Source: DATCRE01 sp964235605 (GTDB lineage: Bacteria > Bacteroidota > Bacteroidia > Cytophagales > Cyclobacteriaceae). From it: a stretch of DNA of 44,412 nucleotides. Positions 30,463-39,023 of this stretch are shown here, piece by piece. Location of the stretch: the NCBI GenBank assembly GCA_964235605.1, contig CAXSCR010000040.1, positions 1 to 44,412 of the forward strand. The letters are read 5' to 3'. The first letter of the stretch is position 1. The number at the start of each line of letters is the position of its first letter. The notes under the pieces are model-generated. The model made no database searches. It was not told the DNA's origin and worked only from the letters and a program-made list of their open reading frames with translations. A program made the translations under genes and the position numbers.

Positions 30463-32892
30463 ATGCCTAAATTCATTTTTACTTCTTTTTTGATAACCTA
30501 CTGCAGTCTTGCGTTGGCTCAGCATTCTTTGAAAGGAAAAATAATGGAGCAGACTGGTAATGCACCGATCTCTGGTGCATCAATCTATATTCCAGATACA
30601 AAGCGTGGGGGAACAACAAACTCCGAAGGTTTATACGTTATTGACAATCTACCAAAAGGAAATTTTTTGGTTGAAATTAAGTCGTTAGGTTATTCAACAG
30701 TTGTTCAAGCCGTGCAGATAGCGGGTGCAACCGAGTTGAACGTTTCTTTAAACAGCACCATTACAGAATTAAATGAAGTAGTCGTTACCGGAATTAGTCA
30801 TTCTTCCGAACTAAAGCGCAACCCTATCCCCATTACTACACTTAACAATAAGCTATTAACAGAAAATACGGCTACAAACCTCATCGATAATATCGCACAG
30901 AAAAAAGGTGTCAATCAGATTACGACCGGTGTTGCCATCTCTAAACCCGTTATTCGAGGGCTAGGATTTAATCGAATCATCACACTTTATGATGGTATAC
31001 GGCAAGAAGGGCAACAGTGGGGTGACGAGCATGGAATAGAGATCGATGAATTCTCTGTTGATCGCGTGGAGATCATTAAAGGTGCAGGAAGCTTAATGTA
31101 TGGAAGCGATGGTCTCGGTGGAGTTATTAATTTTTTAGCTGCCAATCCTGTTTCAGAAGGTACCGTAACAGGCAAATGGATCAGCAATTATCAGAGTAAT
31201 AATGGCCTAATAGCCAATTCCCTTGTAAACGCCGGAAACCTGCATGGTTTTTACTGGCAGGTAAGAGGAAGTCAAAAAATCGCTAAGGCATTTAAGAATA
31301 CTAATGATGGAAGAGTTTTTAATTCTGGCTTTAATGAGAAGAATCTAAATGGATTTTTTGGAATCAGTAAGTCGTGGGGTTATTCACAAATTAACATAAG
31401 CTCTTTCAACCAATATGTAGGGCTGGTAGAGGGCGAACGTGATACCAATGGCAATTTTATTGGATTTAAAAATATAAATGAAAACGAAATTGAAGCGACA
31501 ATATCAGATAAAGAATTAAACAGTTATACCTTATCAATTCCCAAGCAAACAATCAATCACATTCGCATTTCAAATAGCACCAATGCTTATCTGGGTGCTT
31601 CAAGACTTCAGTTAAATGTTGGATTTCAACGCAATCAGCGAAAAGAATATGGGGATGTTTTGGCACCCTTTATGGAAGAATTGTATTTCGATTTGAATAC
31701 TGCTAACTATAACCTAACCTTCTTTTTACCCGAAATAAAGCAGTGGCAAGTTTCATTTGGAACGAACGGTATGTTGCAGCATAACCAAAACAAAGGGGAA
31801 GAATTTCTAATTCCAGCGTATCGATCTTTCGACTGGGGCGTTTTTGGATTTTTCAAAAGAACATTTAACAAGCTCGATCTAAGTGGTGGTGCCCGATTGG
31901 ATCAACGAACTATCTCCGTCAACAGTCTTTACTTAAATGAGGAAGGCAAACCCGTTAACGATGAAAAACAGTTAGAGAAGTTCAAATCCGCCAACTTATC
32001 TTTCTCGAATTACTCATACAGTGCGGGTGCTACTTATCTTTTTACGAAAGCATGGAATATAAAAGTCAACGCATCACGCGGATATCGGGCGCCTAACATA
32101 TCTGAATTAGCGTCAAATGGAAGACACGAAGGTTCGCTTCGCTATGAGTATGGAAGTTATAACCTACAAGCAGAGACTTCCTTACAATTAGATGTAGGTA
32201 TTGTTTTTAATTCAGATCACGCCTCGGTAGAACTATCTGCTTTTCAAAATACCATTGACCATTATATCTACACAAAGAAATTGCTTTCAGCTGATGGAAC
32301 AGATAGTATTGCTGACCCACAGGAACCCGTGCCTGCCTACCAGTATGTTCAGGGTAAAGCACAACTAAGAGGAGGTGAAGTTTCAATTGATATTCATCCG
32401 CATCCTTTAGATTGGTTGCATTTTGAAAATGCTTTTTCAATGGTCAATGCAGTGAATAAAACCCAGCACTCGGATAGCTCAAAATACCTTCCATACATGC
32501 CTGCACCAAGGTATCAGAGTGAACTCCGAGCAAATGTTAAAAAAGTAAATATTTGGTTAGCCAATGCTTTTTTCAAAATAGAATACAATCATTACTGGCA
32601 ACAAAATAAGGTGCTGCTCGAGAACCGTACTGAATCAATAACACCTTCATATTCTTTGTGGAATGCGGGACTAGGTACTGATATCGTTTCTAAAAAAGGA
32701 GAAACATTGTTATCATTTTATTTTACCATCAATAATTTATTCGATACAGCCTACCAAAATCATTTAAGCCGGCTTAAGTACGCAGCTGAAAACTTGGCAA
32801 CAGGCAGAACGGGTGTATTTAATATGGGTAGGAATGTTAGTTTTAAAATTGTTATTCCTGTTACGCTTAAAAAAGCAAAAGCAACCTCGTAA
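30463..32892 (+). CDS. TonB-dependent outer-membrane receptor, probably metal or metallophore uptake
   Basis: 809 aa. Signal peptide (MPKFIFTSFLITYCSLALAQ), CarboxypepD_reg extension (about residues 22-105, SLKGKIMEQTGNAPISGASI), TonB-box/plug region with ELNEVVVTG and KPVIRGLGFNRIITLYDGIRQEGQQ (about residues 165-190), then a 22-strand barrel ending with an aromatic strand (MGRNVSFKIVIPV). The plug phrase with QWGDEHGIEID is found in Bacteroidota receptors lacking a SusD partner. A TTG 29 codons upstream is in frame, but the promoter lies between it and the ATG at 30463, so the ATG is the start. No SusD follows. The palindrome on its promoter suggests repression by a metal sensor; substrate unproven. 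Confidence 0.9.
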   Translation: MPKFIFTSFLITYCSLALAQHSLKGKIMEQTGNAPISGASIYIPDTKRGGTTNSEGLYVIDNLPKGNFLVEIKSLGYSTVVQAVQIAGATELNVSLNSTITELNEVVVTGISHSSELKRNPIPITTLNNKLLTENTATNLIDNIAQKKGVNQITTGVAISKPVIRGLGFNRIITLYDGIRQEGQQWGDEHGIEIDEFSVDRVEIIKGAGSLMYGSDGLGGVINFLAANPVSEGTVTGKWISNYQSNNGLIANSLVNAGNLHGFYWQVRGSQKIAKAFKNTNDGRVFNSGFNEKNLNGFFGISKSWGYSQINISSFNQYVGLVEGERDTNGNFIGFKNINENEIEATISDKELNSYTLSIPKQTINHIRISNSTNAYLGASRLQLNVGFQRNQRKEYGDVLAPFMEELYFDLNTANYNLTFFLPEIKQWQVSFGTNGMLQHNQNKGEEFLIPAYRSFDWGVFGFFKRTFNKLDLSGGARLDQRTISVNSLYLNEEGKPVNDEKQLEKFKSANLSFSNYSYSAGATYLFTKAWNIKVNASRGYRAPNISELASNGRHEGSLRYEYGSYNLQAETSLQLDVGIVFNSDHASVELSAFQNTIDHYIYTKKLLSADGTDSIADPQEPVPAYQYVQGKAQLRGGEVSIDIHPHPLDWLHFENAFSMVNAVNKTQHSDSSKYLPYMPAPRYQSELRANVKKVNIWLANAFFKIEYNHYWQQNKVLLENRTESITPSYSLWNAGLGTDIVSKKGETLLSFYFTINNLFDTAYQNHLSRLKYAAENLATGRTGVFNMGRNVSFKIVIPVTLKKAKATS

Positions 32893-32905
32893 GGAGCCAA
32901 GGAAG

Positions 32906-33255
32906 TCGTTTTTAAAAAGATGATGTGATTAAGAGTCATTTTTACTAACTATTGATATAAAAAAAGAATTCCTTCTCATGATGTTTTAGAAGGCGTTTGT
33001 TTTTCTGGCACGCTAACCCGTTTAATAATGCTTTGTGAACTGGATTGGTGCAACTTCCAATATTACAAGCTATTTCCCTGGAGGGATTGCACTCTCAAAC
33101 GATGATTGTCATCTGACGCTTTACTTATTCGTTATGCACCCTGGTCAAGAAATGCAAATCCTTAACATGAGCCCGACATGGGAGTCACCTGCATAAACTT
33201 TAAAAAATCGAGCTAGCAGCTGAAAGCTAACAGCCAGAAGTTTTAAGTTTGATAT
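32906..33255 (+). repeat. 350-bp dispersed repeat, copy 1
   Basis: Matches 41161-41510 over its whole length in the same orientation, roughly 80-85 % by eye with several 1-nt indels. It fills most of the 397-nt gap between the TonB receptor and the convergent HisA-like gene. Landmarks shared with copy 2: TTTAATAATGCTTT, GATTTCCCTGG-like block, GATGATTGTCATC palindrome, CTTATTCGTTATGC, GAGCCCGACATG, and a tail of period-7 AGCT words (GAGCTAG CAGCTGA AAGCTAA CAGCCAG). CCTTCT (32971) and AGAAGG (32988) form a hairpin followed by T-rich DNA, a possible terminator. No intact reading frame. Confidence 0.92.
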
Positions 33256-33289
33256 TAAAAACTTAAAAGTGATCTTCCTGCGTAAGGAG

Positions 33290-34033
33290 CTAGTTTACTT
33301 TTCTTACAACAAACTGCTCTAGGTCTTTTAGATTGATAAGTCCTTCATAGTAAGCTTTGCCAAAAATAACGGCGAAGATACCCATATCATTTAGTCGCTT
33401 AATATCATCAATGCCGCGTACGCCGCCACTTGCTAAAATGCACATTTCAGGAAATCGTTCTAACACATCTTGATAGAATTCGAACGCTGGTCCTTCCATT
33501 GTACCATCGCGCGAAACGTCTGTTGCTTTCACATATTTTAATCCACGTGAATAGAAATAATCAACATGATCAAAAAAAGTTAACTTAGCTTTGCTTTTCC
33601 ATCCTCTAAAAAGAAGTTCTTTACTACTCCGATTTACCACATCGGCCCCTAATGTCATTTTTTCTCGACCGTATGATATTATCCAGGAGGCAAACAATTC
33701 AGGATTAGTTACGGCAACACTAGCTGCCGTGATATAAGAGGCCCCATACTCATACGCTTGGGCGATATCGCCATCCGTTGAAATGCCGCCTGTAAAATCA
33801 ATTTTTAAATTCGTATGGCCTGTTAGCGCTTCAAGCACGTGCCAATTAACAGGACTTCCTTTCTCAGCACCATCCAGATCAACCAAATGAAGCACTTCAA
33901 TGCCATGATCTTCAAAGCGTTTTGCTAAATCTAGCGGGTTTTCATTATACGCTTTCTCGCTAGAGGGATCTCCCTTTCTCATTTTAACCACTTGGCCTCT
34001 ACGAATTGCAATTGAAGGTATTATCTGAATCAT
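33290..34033 (-). CDS. HisA-like (beta/alpha)8 barrel protein lacking catalytic Asp8
   Basis: 247 aa with the HisA/HisF half-barrel pattern: VKMRKGD, VLHLVDLDGAEKG, KATDVSRDGTMEGP, ILASGGVRGIDDIK and VIFGKAYYEG. The second catalytic Asp of HisA (SLD-T-RGG...GW; here LGADVVNRSSKELLFRGW) is present. The first, Asp8 in PAIDLxxG, is Ala (PSIAIRRG), and the phosphate-site GGGIR reads TGGIS. I therefore doubt ProFAR isomerase activity. It stands alone, with no his genes near. Start: ATG at 34033 (MIQIIPSIAI) rather than a TTG at 34045. Confidence 0.88.
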   Translation of the reverse strand: MIQIIPSIAIRRGQVVKMRKGDPSSEKAYNENPLDLAKRFEDHGIEVLHLVDLDGAEKGSPVNWHVLEALTGHTNLKIDFTGGISTDGDIAQAYEYGASYITAASVAVTNPELFASWIISYGREKMTLGADVVNRSSKELLFRGWKSKAKLTFFDHVDYFYSRGLKYVKATDVSRDGTMEGPAFEFYQDVLERFPEMCILASGGVRGIDDIKRLNDMGIFAVIFGKAYYEGLINLKDLEQFVVRKVN

Positions 34034-34170
34034 TTTTGAATACAACTTATCGTGACTAAATTACTAAACATCTTTTGAGTTTAATTCAACTATTGAATTA
34101 ATCAACTCATAAAGTTTACCTTTTTCATATAATACTGAATATAGTTATTTTTAGATACAACCTTCATTCT

Positions 34171-35754
34171 ATGAAACACGCTATAATAACCTTACTTATT
34201 CTTACCATCATAAACACAACCCTTTTGGCGCAAGCTAAAATTCGAAAACTTCCCAATAATATTAATCATCCATCTATCAATGTATATGCTCCTTTTATGA
34301 GCTTCGATGCCAATGCCTTGGTATTTCTTTCAGATAACTCGGAGGACAACATGCCAACCATGTTTTATACTTTTAAAGAGAATGCAGATTGGAAAGATCC
34401 CGTTATAGTACCAAAGCAAATCAATACGCGATTAAATTTTCTACGCGGTTACGGGCTTAGTGCCGATGGCAAAAAACTGTATTATAGTTCGATGAAATCA
34501 CCCGGTGTTGGGGGTTATGACATACTCATGAGTGAGTTTAAAACATCATGGACAGAACCTCAAAATATAGGATCGCCTATAAATTCTAAATCAAACGAAG
34601 CGTGTCCTTCTTTTACTGCTGATGGCAATGCCGTGTACTTTATGCGTTGTGACAAGATGACTCAGGACAAAGCAGAGAGTTGCAAAATTTTTATGGCGAA
34701 GAAAAAATCGACCGGTCAGTGGGAAGAGCCAGTCGAACTTCCGGCAGCGATCAACACAGGCAATTCGCAAACACCACGAATAATGGCCGATGACGAAACG
34801 TTAATTTTTTCATCCGATAAAATTAAGGTTGGCAAAGGCATGGAAATATTCGCTACCAAATTTCAAAATGGCACCTGGAGTAAACCTATTCCGCTCGATT
34901 TTGCAAATACAGAAAAAGATGACCAGTATGTAAGTGTCAATGCGCTCGGTCGTTACCTAATTAGAGACTCGCCGGGTGCAAGAAAAAATGAGATTACTGA
35001 GTACCTAATTCCCGAAGATATAAGACCGCGTAGCATGATGAAGATTGACGGAAAAGTGTCCGATCCATCTGGTGCTTCTACACCGGCTTATATTTCTATT
35101 ATCGATCTTAAAACAAACAAAAGGGTCTATAATGGCAGGCCAAATGCCAATGGTTCCTTTCTGGTGTATTTGAAAGAGGGAACCCGTTATGAGCTCGCTA
35201 TTGATCCTGAACAAGCCAACATAAGCTATTTCACAAAACTATTTGACTTAACTACCGATAAAATTCCGCAAAGCGAAAAAGTAAATGCTGTTCTAAAGCC
35301 AGTAGCAGCGGGCGATGAGTTCTTACTAAATGCAGTTCGATTCAAACCAAATTCAAATGAACTAGATGCGGTTTCTTTTGATGAACTTAAAAAACTTGCT
35401 CGCTTGGTGAAGGGTAGCCTTCAGGTCAAATTTGAAATACAGGTTTTATTAAATAATTATATGGAAGACGTAAGTCAATCTAATGCAGATTTGACTGAAA
35501 TATTATATGATTCAATTAAGACGAAAGTTGAGGTTATAGATTCGTTGGGGCAGGTTCATCAACACGATACAGTCAAAGTAAGAACCACATACCATAACGA
35601 TAGAACCTTGAAACAAGCAAAGACCATTATTAGCTATTTAGAAGGTCAAGGTGTAGACGGAAAGGGATTAACTTATTTTGGTAATGCTATTCAAAGTCCA
35701 CTAGAGGAAAATAGGAAAACGATAATAAAGGCTGTTGCAAAGCAGAGAAAATAA
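34171..35754 (+). CDS. PD40 propeller / CRD / OmpA-like envelope protein (PorE-like architecture)
   Basis: 527 aa. Signal peptide (MKHAIITLLILTIINTTLLAQ), PD40/WD40-like beta-propeller repeats (about residues 25-275, units such as GYGLSADGKKLYYSS and CPSFTADGNAVYFM), a carboxypeptidase-regulatory-like domain (about 290-370, IDGKVSDPSGASTPAYISI), and an OmpA-like C-terminal region (AVRFKPNSNELD...; KTIISYLEGQGVDGKGLTYFGNA). PorE of the type IX system has the same order with an extra N-terminal TPR, absent here. The peptidoglycan-binding residues of the OmpA part are only partly recognisable. Probably periplasmic and linked to outer membrane or cell wall; a T9SS role is a guess. Confidence 0.8.
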   Translation: MKHAIITLLILTIINTTLLAQAKIRKLPNNINHPSINVYAPFMSFDANALVFLSDNSEDNMPTMFYTFKENADWKDPVIVPKQINTRLNFLRGYGLSADGKKLYYSSMKSPGVGGYDILMSEFKTSWTEPQNIGSPINSKSNEACPSFTADGNAVYFMRCDKMTQDKAESCKIFMAKKKSTGQWEEPVELPAAINTGNSQTPRIMADDETLIFSSDKIKVGKGMEIFATKFQNGTWSKPIPLDFANTEKDDQYVSVNALGRYLIRDSPGARKNEITEYLIPEDIRPRSMMKIDGKVSDPSGASTPAYISIIDLKTNKRVYNGRPNANGSFLVYLKEGTRYELAIDPEQANISYFTKLFDLTTDKIPQSEKVNAVLKPVAAGDEFLLNAVRFKPNSNELDAVSFDELKKLARLVKGSLQVKFEIQVLLNNYMEDVSQSNADLTEILYDSIKTKVEVIDSLGQVHQHDTVKVRTTYHNDRTLKQAKTIISYLEGQGVDGKGLTYFGNAIQSPLEENRKTIIKAVAKQRK

Positions 35755-35786
35755 CTTTCTAATGCTAATGAGGTAATGATTGTTGA

Positions 35787-36341
35787 TTAGAAGGAGAAGG
35801 GAACGACAACTAATGTTTTATCCCACATTAAAACCATTTCAGCATCCTCGCCTGTTTTTTGAAATGATATGGTAAATTGTTCAAACAGTCGCTCTTGCTG
35901 AACGGCATTGGCCTGCACTGTTAAAGCATCTTTTGCCGATTCACGATTTGGTTCGCCTTCAGAATTAATTCCCCATTGTCCGTATTCTGAATTAAAAATT
36001 ATTGACCATGTATCCTCACCCGGAATTGTCCACAACGAGTACTTGCCTGCTTTTAGAATGTTTCCGTCGAAATTAATATCCTTATTTGTTTCAAATATAG
36101 TTGCCTCGTTTGCCCCTGTTCTCCATACTTTGTCATAAGGTACCAAGCCACCAAAGACTTTTCTCTCTTTTTTAAAGGGTCTGTTATAGAGCACATTGAT
36201 CATGAGGCTATCCTTTGAAAAGGTTATTGCTTCTTCAGGACTGTGAGATTTGGTGTCTTTTCGCATAAAAAACATAACAATACCGCCAAGGATTATTAGC
36301 AACAGCAACGCGACACCACTAAAAATTAAGAACCTTTTCAT
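35787..36341 (-). CDS. DUF2911 family protein
   Basis: 184 aa with an N-terminal membrane anchor (residues 4-26) and a DUF2911 domain: YNRPFKKERKVFGGLVPYDKVWRTGANEAT, shown here by the key words RKVFGGLVPYDKVWRTGANE, then AGKYSLWTIPGEDTWSIIFN. The family is abundant in Bacteroidota with no established function. The domain faces the periplasm. Convergent with the preceding PorE-like gene. Confidence 0.92.
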   Translation of the reverse strand: MKRFLIFSGVALLLLIILGGIVMFFMRKDTKSHSPEEAITFSKDSLMINVLYNRPFKKERKVFGGLVPYDKVWRTGANEATIFETNKDINFDGNILKAGKYSLWTIPGEDTWSIIFNSEYGQWGINSEGEPNRESAKDALTVQANAVQQERLFEQFTISFQKTGEDAEMVLMWDKTLVVVPFSF

Positions 36342-36453
36342 ATCGAATTTGTATCTATGTTATAAACAGGTGTTTAAGCTAAAAACTATTTTTCATTCTT
36401 TCAGTAAAAATCAACTAATCCAATTAATTTTACGGTGTTTAAATAAATTAGTT

Positions 36454-36576
36454 ATGGATTTAGTTGCATGGTCTCCATTCTTTGTTGTGATAGTTCTATT
36501 TGTACTAGCTATCGTTTCTCCCTGGTTGTTCCCCAACAAGATGGTGAGCAAAAATAAGCACGATAACAAGTTTTAA
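36454..36576 (+). CDS. Small single-pass membrane protein, 40 aa
   Basis: MDLVAWSPFFVVIVLFVLAI opens a 40-aa product with one strong membrane helix (residues 7-26), a PWLFP turn and a basic, polar tail (NKMVSKNKHDNKF). The same frame extends upstream to 36250 but that portion overlaps the DUF2911 gene and lacks coding character, so I take the ATG at 36454. It ends 19 nt before the LOG-family gene, so the two may be co-transcribed. I do not recognise a family; small membrane subunit or regulatory peptide are both possible. Confidence 0.5.
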   Translation: MDLVAWSPFFVVIVLFVLAIVSPWLFPNKMVSKNKHDNKF

Positions 36577-36595
36577 ACTATCTTACCTTACAAAC

Positions 36596-37141
36596 ATGAA
36601 TGTTTGTGTTTTCTGCGGCTCGGGTACGGGGGGCAATCCTTGTTACGCGGATTCAGCAAGAGAACTTGGAAAGTCTCTTACTTCATTAAACCATAGCTTA
36701 GTCTATGGTGGCGGGAAAGTCGGGCTAATGGGAATTATAGCCGATACCGTTCTTGAGAATAAAGGTGAAGTAATTGGCGTTATTCCTGATTTTTTGGTGA
36801 AGCTTGAAGTTGCGCACAATGGACTTACCCGCTTAGAGGTAGTTGACAGCATGCACGAACGTAAAAAAAGAATGGCAGATCTTTCTGACGCCTTCATTGC
36901 CATGCCAGGCGGATGGGGAACCCTTGATGAATTAGCCGAAATATTAACCTGGAAACAACTTGGGCTTATTCACCAGCCTATTGGAATCCTAAATACAAAC
37001 CACTTCTTTGACTCCCTTCTTAATCAAATGAAGCAGATGGTTACCGAAGGTTTTTTAAAACAACAGAATCTTTCCTTTTTAAAGGTCGCTGCAACACCTG
37101 ATCTTTTGCTTCAACAACTCGCACAAGAAGCACATACATAA
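36596..37141 (+). CDS. LOG family protein (TIGR00730, nucleotide 5'-monophosphate phosphoribohydrolase)
   Basis: 181 aa with the Rossmann-like fold and the diagnostic PGGWGTLDELAEILTWKQLG motif (PGGxGTxxE), plus VCVFCGSGTG at the N-terminus and YGGGKVGLMG. The family cleaves the N-glycosidic bond of nucleoside monophosphates, in some organisms releasing cytokinins. The Arg and Glu catalytic positions (MHERKKRM and TLDE) are present. Preceded by the small membrane protein gene. Confidence 0.93.
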   Translation: MNVCVFCGSGTGGNPCYADSARELGKSLTSLNHSLVYGGGKVGLMGIIADTVLENKGEVIGVIPDFLVKLEVAHNGLTRLEVVDSMHERKKRMADLSDAFIAMPGGWGTLDELAEILTWKQLGLIHQPIGILNTNHFFDSLLNQMKQMVTEGFLKQQNLSFLKVAATPDLLLQQLAQEAHT

Positions 37142-37219
37142 GTAAATATCAGCATTACGTCTTGTCATTATTGCGACAACATCCAAATTGTTTTTATATT
37201 GAGATAGTGATGCGTTGCT

Positions 37220-38449
37220 ATGAACAAATTTTTGCTTGTGTTAGCTTTCTCAATAATTGCTTATTCAGGCGAGTGCCAATACTTAGGCTTTGCCTTAACC
37301 CAAGGACAAAAAGTTGCGCGTATTCCATTTGAGTTAAATAATAATCTTATTGTAATACCTGTAGTAGTCAACGGTATGTTGCCCTTGAAATTCATTTTAG
37401 ATACGGGTGTACGCAGTACCATCCTTACGGATAAAACGTTATCAGACCTTCTCAATTTAACTTACACTAGAAAATATACCATTGCTGGAGCGGGCGGAGG
37501 AAAAACCGCTGAAGCTTTCATCACAAACAATGTATCTCTCGATCTACCCGGAATCCATGGGCTAGGGCATACCTTGCTGGTACTAGCAGAAGACTATTTG
37601 GAATTACCTAGTTATCTAGGAACGGAGGTGCATGGTATATTAGGCTATGAATTATTTAGTCGCTTCGTAATCAAAATAGATTATGTACATAAAATTCTTA
37701 CGGTAATGACGCCTGAAGAATTTAAACCTAAATCAAAATATCAAAAAATACCGATTAGAATAGAAGACACCAAGCCTTATATAACAGGTGAAGTTGTTCA
37801 AATGGAAGAAACAAGAATCACAGCCAAGCTATTGATAGATACAGGTGCAAGTCATGCGCTCATGCTCGAATCAACTTCTGATGCCAGAATTAAATTGCCG
37901 ACTAATTACATTAGTAATACCATAGGACGTGGATTGGGTGGCATTATTATGGGTAAGGTTGGCAGAATAGAATCTCTTACGCTAGGGAAGTTTAAATCTG
38001 AATATCCGATAGTAAGTTTTCCAGATCCCAACAGCTATATAGACAGTTTAAAGATGGGTAGCGTGTTCCGCAATGGTTCTGTCGGGGGTGAAATGCTAAG
38101 TAGGTTCACTATAATTTTCGACTATCCGAATGAATACGTTTATCTAAAAAAGAACAATCTATTCAGACGACCCTTCCATTTTAACTTAAGCGGCTTAACT
38201 ATAAAAGCTATTGGTGCACATCTTAATGGATTTGAGATTGTAGAAGTAAGAAGTCAGTCTGTAGGTGATAAAGCAGGATTCTTGCCAGGTGATGTTATAC
38301 TTAGCTTAAACAACATTTCTGCAGCCGATCTTAAACTACGAGATATAATTGGATTTTTTAATTACAAATCCGGCAAACTAATTATGGTAGACGTTCAACG
38401 CGGCGGTAAGAAAATAAAGAAGAAATTTAAACTTCGTGATCAGATTTAA
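37220..38449 (+). CDS. Secreted two-domain aspartyl protease with PDZ domain
   Basis: 409 aa. Signal peptide (MNKFLLVLAFSIIAYSGECQ). Two retropepsin-like halves, each with a D-T-G active-site triad: KFILDTGVRSTIL (near residue 62) and KLLIDTGASHALM (near residue 210), so one chain could form a pepsin-like pseudo-dimer. A C-terminal PDZ domain follows (about residues 320-400, VGDKAGFLPGDVILSLN). Exported, probably envelope-located. Similar proteins are frequent in Bacteroidota; substrate unknown. Confidence 0.9.
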   Translation: MNKFLLVLAFSIIAYSGECQYLGFALTQGQKVARIPFELNNNLIVIPVVVNGMLPLKFILDTGVRSTILTDKTLSDLLNLTYTRKYTIAGAGGGKTAEAFITNNVSLDLPGIHGLGHTLLVLAEDYLELPSYLGTEVHGILGYELFSRFVIKIDYVHKILTVMTPEEFKPKSKYQKIPIRIEDTKPYITGEVVQMEETRITAKLLIDTGASHALMLESTSDARIKLPTNYISNTIGRGLGGIIMGKVGRIESLTLGKFKSEYPIVSFPDPNSYIDSLKMGSVFRNGSVGGEMLSRFTIIFDYPNEYVYLKKNNLFRRPFHFNLSGLTIKAIGAHLNGFEIVEVRSQSVGDKAGFLPGDVILSLNNISAADLKLRDIIGFFNYKSGKLIMVDVQRGGKKIKKKFKLRDQI

Positions 38450-38896
38450 TTAAGCAGGTTGAAAACTTTGTTGAGTCCTGTAAAATTTTGGCAAATTTTT
38501 CAAAGCGATAAATAATGACTTAACAGACCACGCGTGCTTCAGTTCATAATCTAAAATACAGGACGCAAAAGATTCACGATAAGCAAAAGATTCACGGTAA
38601 TTAGAGTTCTTCAATATGGTAATCGGAATTTCTTTCGTTTTCTTATGGTTACTTAGCATCTGCAATGCTAACGCAATCTCAACCGTACCAATGTTATCAT
38701 CTATAATAATATACCCTGGCTTAAAGTGAACTAATCGCTCAGCAATGGTTTTATAATTAAATGCTATTTCAGTAATAATCTTCTTATTACGCACAGCGTT
38801 AAGTTTGTCAAGAACCATTCCCATTTCTATGGGATTGTTGCCTATAAGTAAAACATGTAATGCATCTGATGAAATTCTCTGCGCCATCTTTCTCAT
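38450..38896 (-). CDS. Degenerate receiver-domain (pseudo-response regulator) protein
   Basis: 148 aa with the alpha/beta layout of a CheY-like domain: LHVLLIGNNPIEMGMV, then GYIIIDDNIGTVEIALALQML, then IPITILKNS. The acidic Mg pocket (normally DD or ED after beta-1) is Asn-Asn, though the possible phospho-acceptor Asp (IIIDD) remains. Conventional phosphorylation is therefore unlikely. An 18-bp tandem duplication adds a second YRESFA near residues 100-112. Its 3' end abuts the aspartyl protease gene stop. Fold assignment is by pattern and moderately sure. Confidence 0.65.
   Translation of the reverse strand: MRKMAQRISSDALHVLLIGNNPIEMGMVLDKLNAVRNKKIITEIAFNYKTIAERLVHFKPGYIIIDDNIGTVEIALALQMLSNHKKTKEIPITILKNSNYRESFAYRESFASCILDYELKHAWSVKSLFIALKNLPKFYRTQQSFQPA
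38565..38600 (-). repeat. 18-bp in-frame tandem duplication inside the receiver-like gene
   Basis: GCAAAAGATTCACGATAA (38565-38582) is repeated as GCAAAAGATTCACGGTAA (38583-38600) with one difference. It encodes YRESFA-YRESFA on the minus strand and falls in the region following the beta-4 strand, where the receiver switch loop would be. Confidence 0.92.
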
Positions 38897-39023
38897 ATCC
38901 TTCGCCTCTTAGCTGTTTAATCGATTTCTAACCCTCTCAAGATCTATTCCAACACGGATTAATGCTCAATTTTTATGATATCATTTCAGAAATTCCCAAT
39001 TTAACGATACAAGTTCTCGGATA

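Noticed and set aside
36250..36453. Longer version of the small membrane protein
   Set aside because: The extension is antisense to the DUF2911 gene and looks non-coding.
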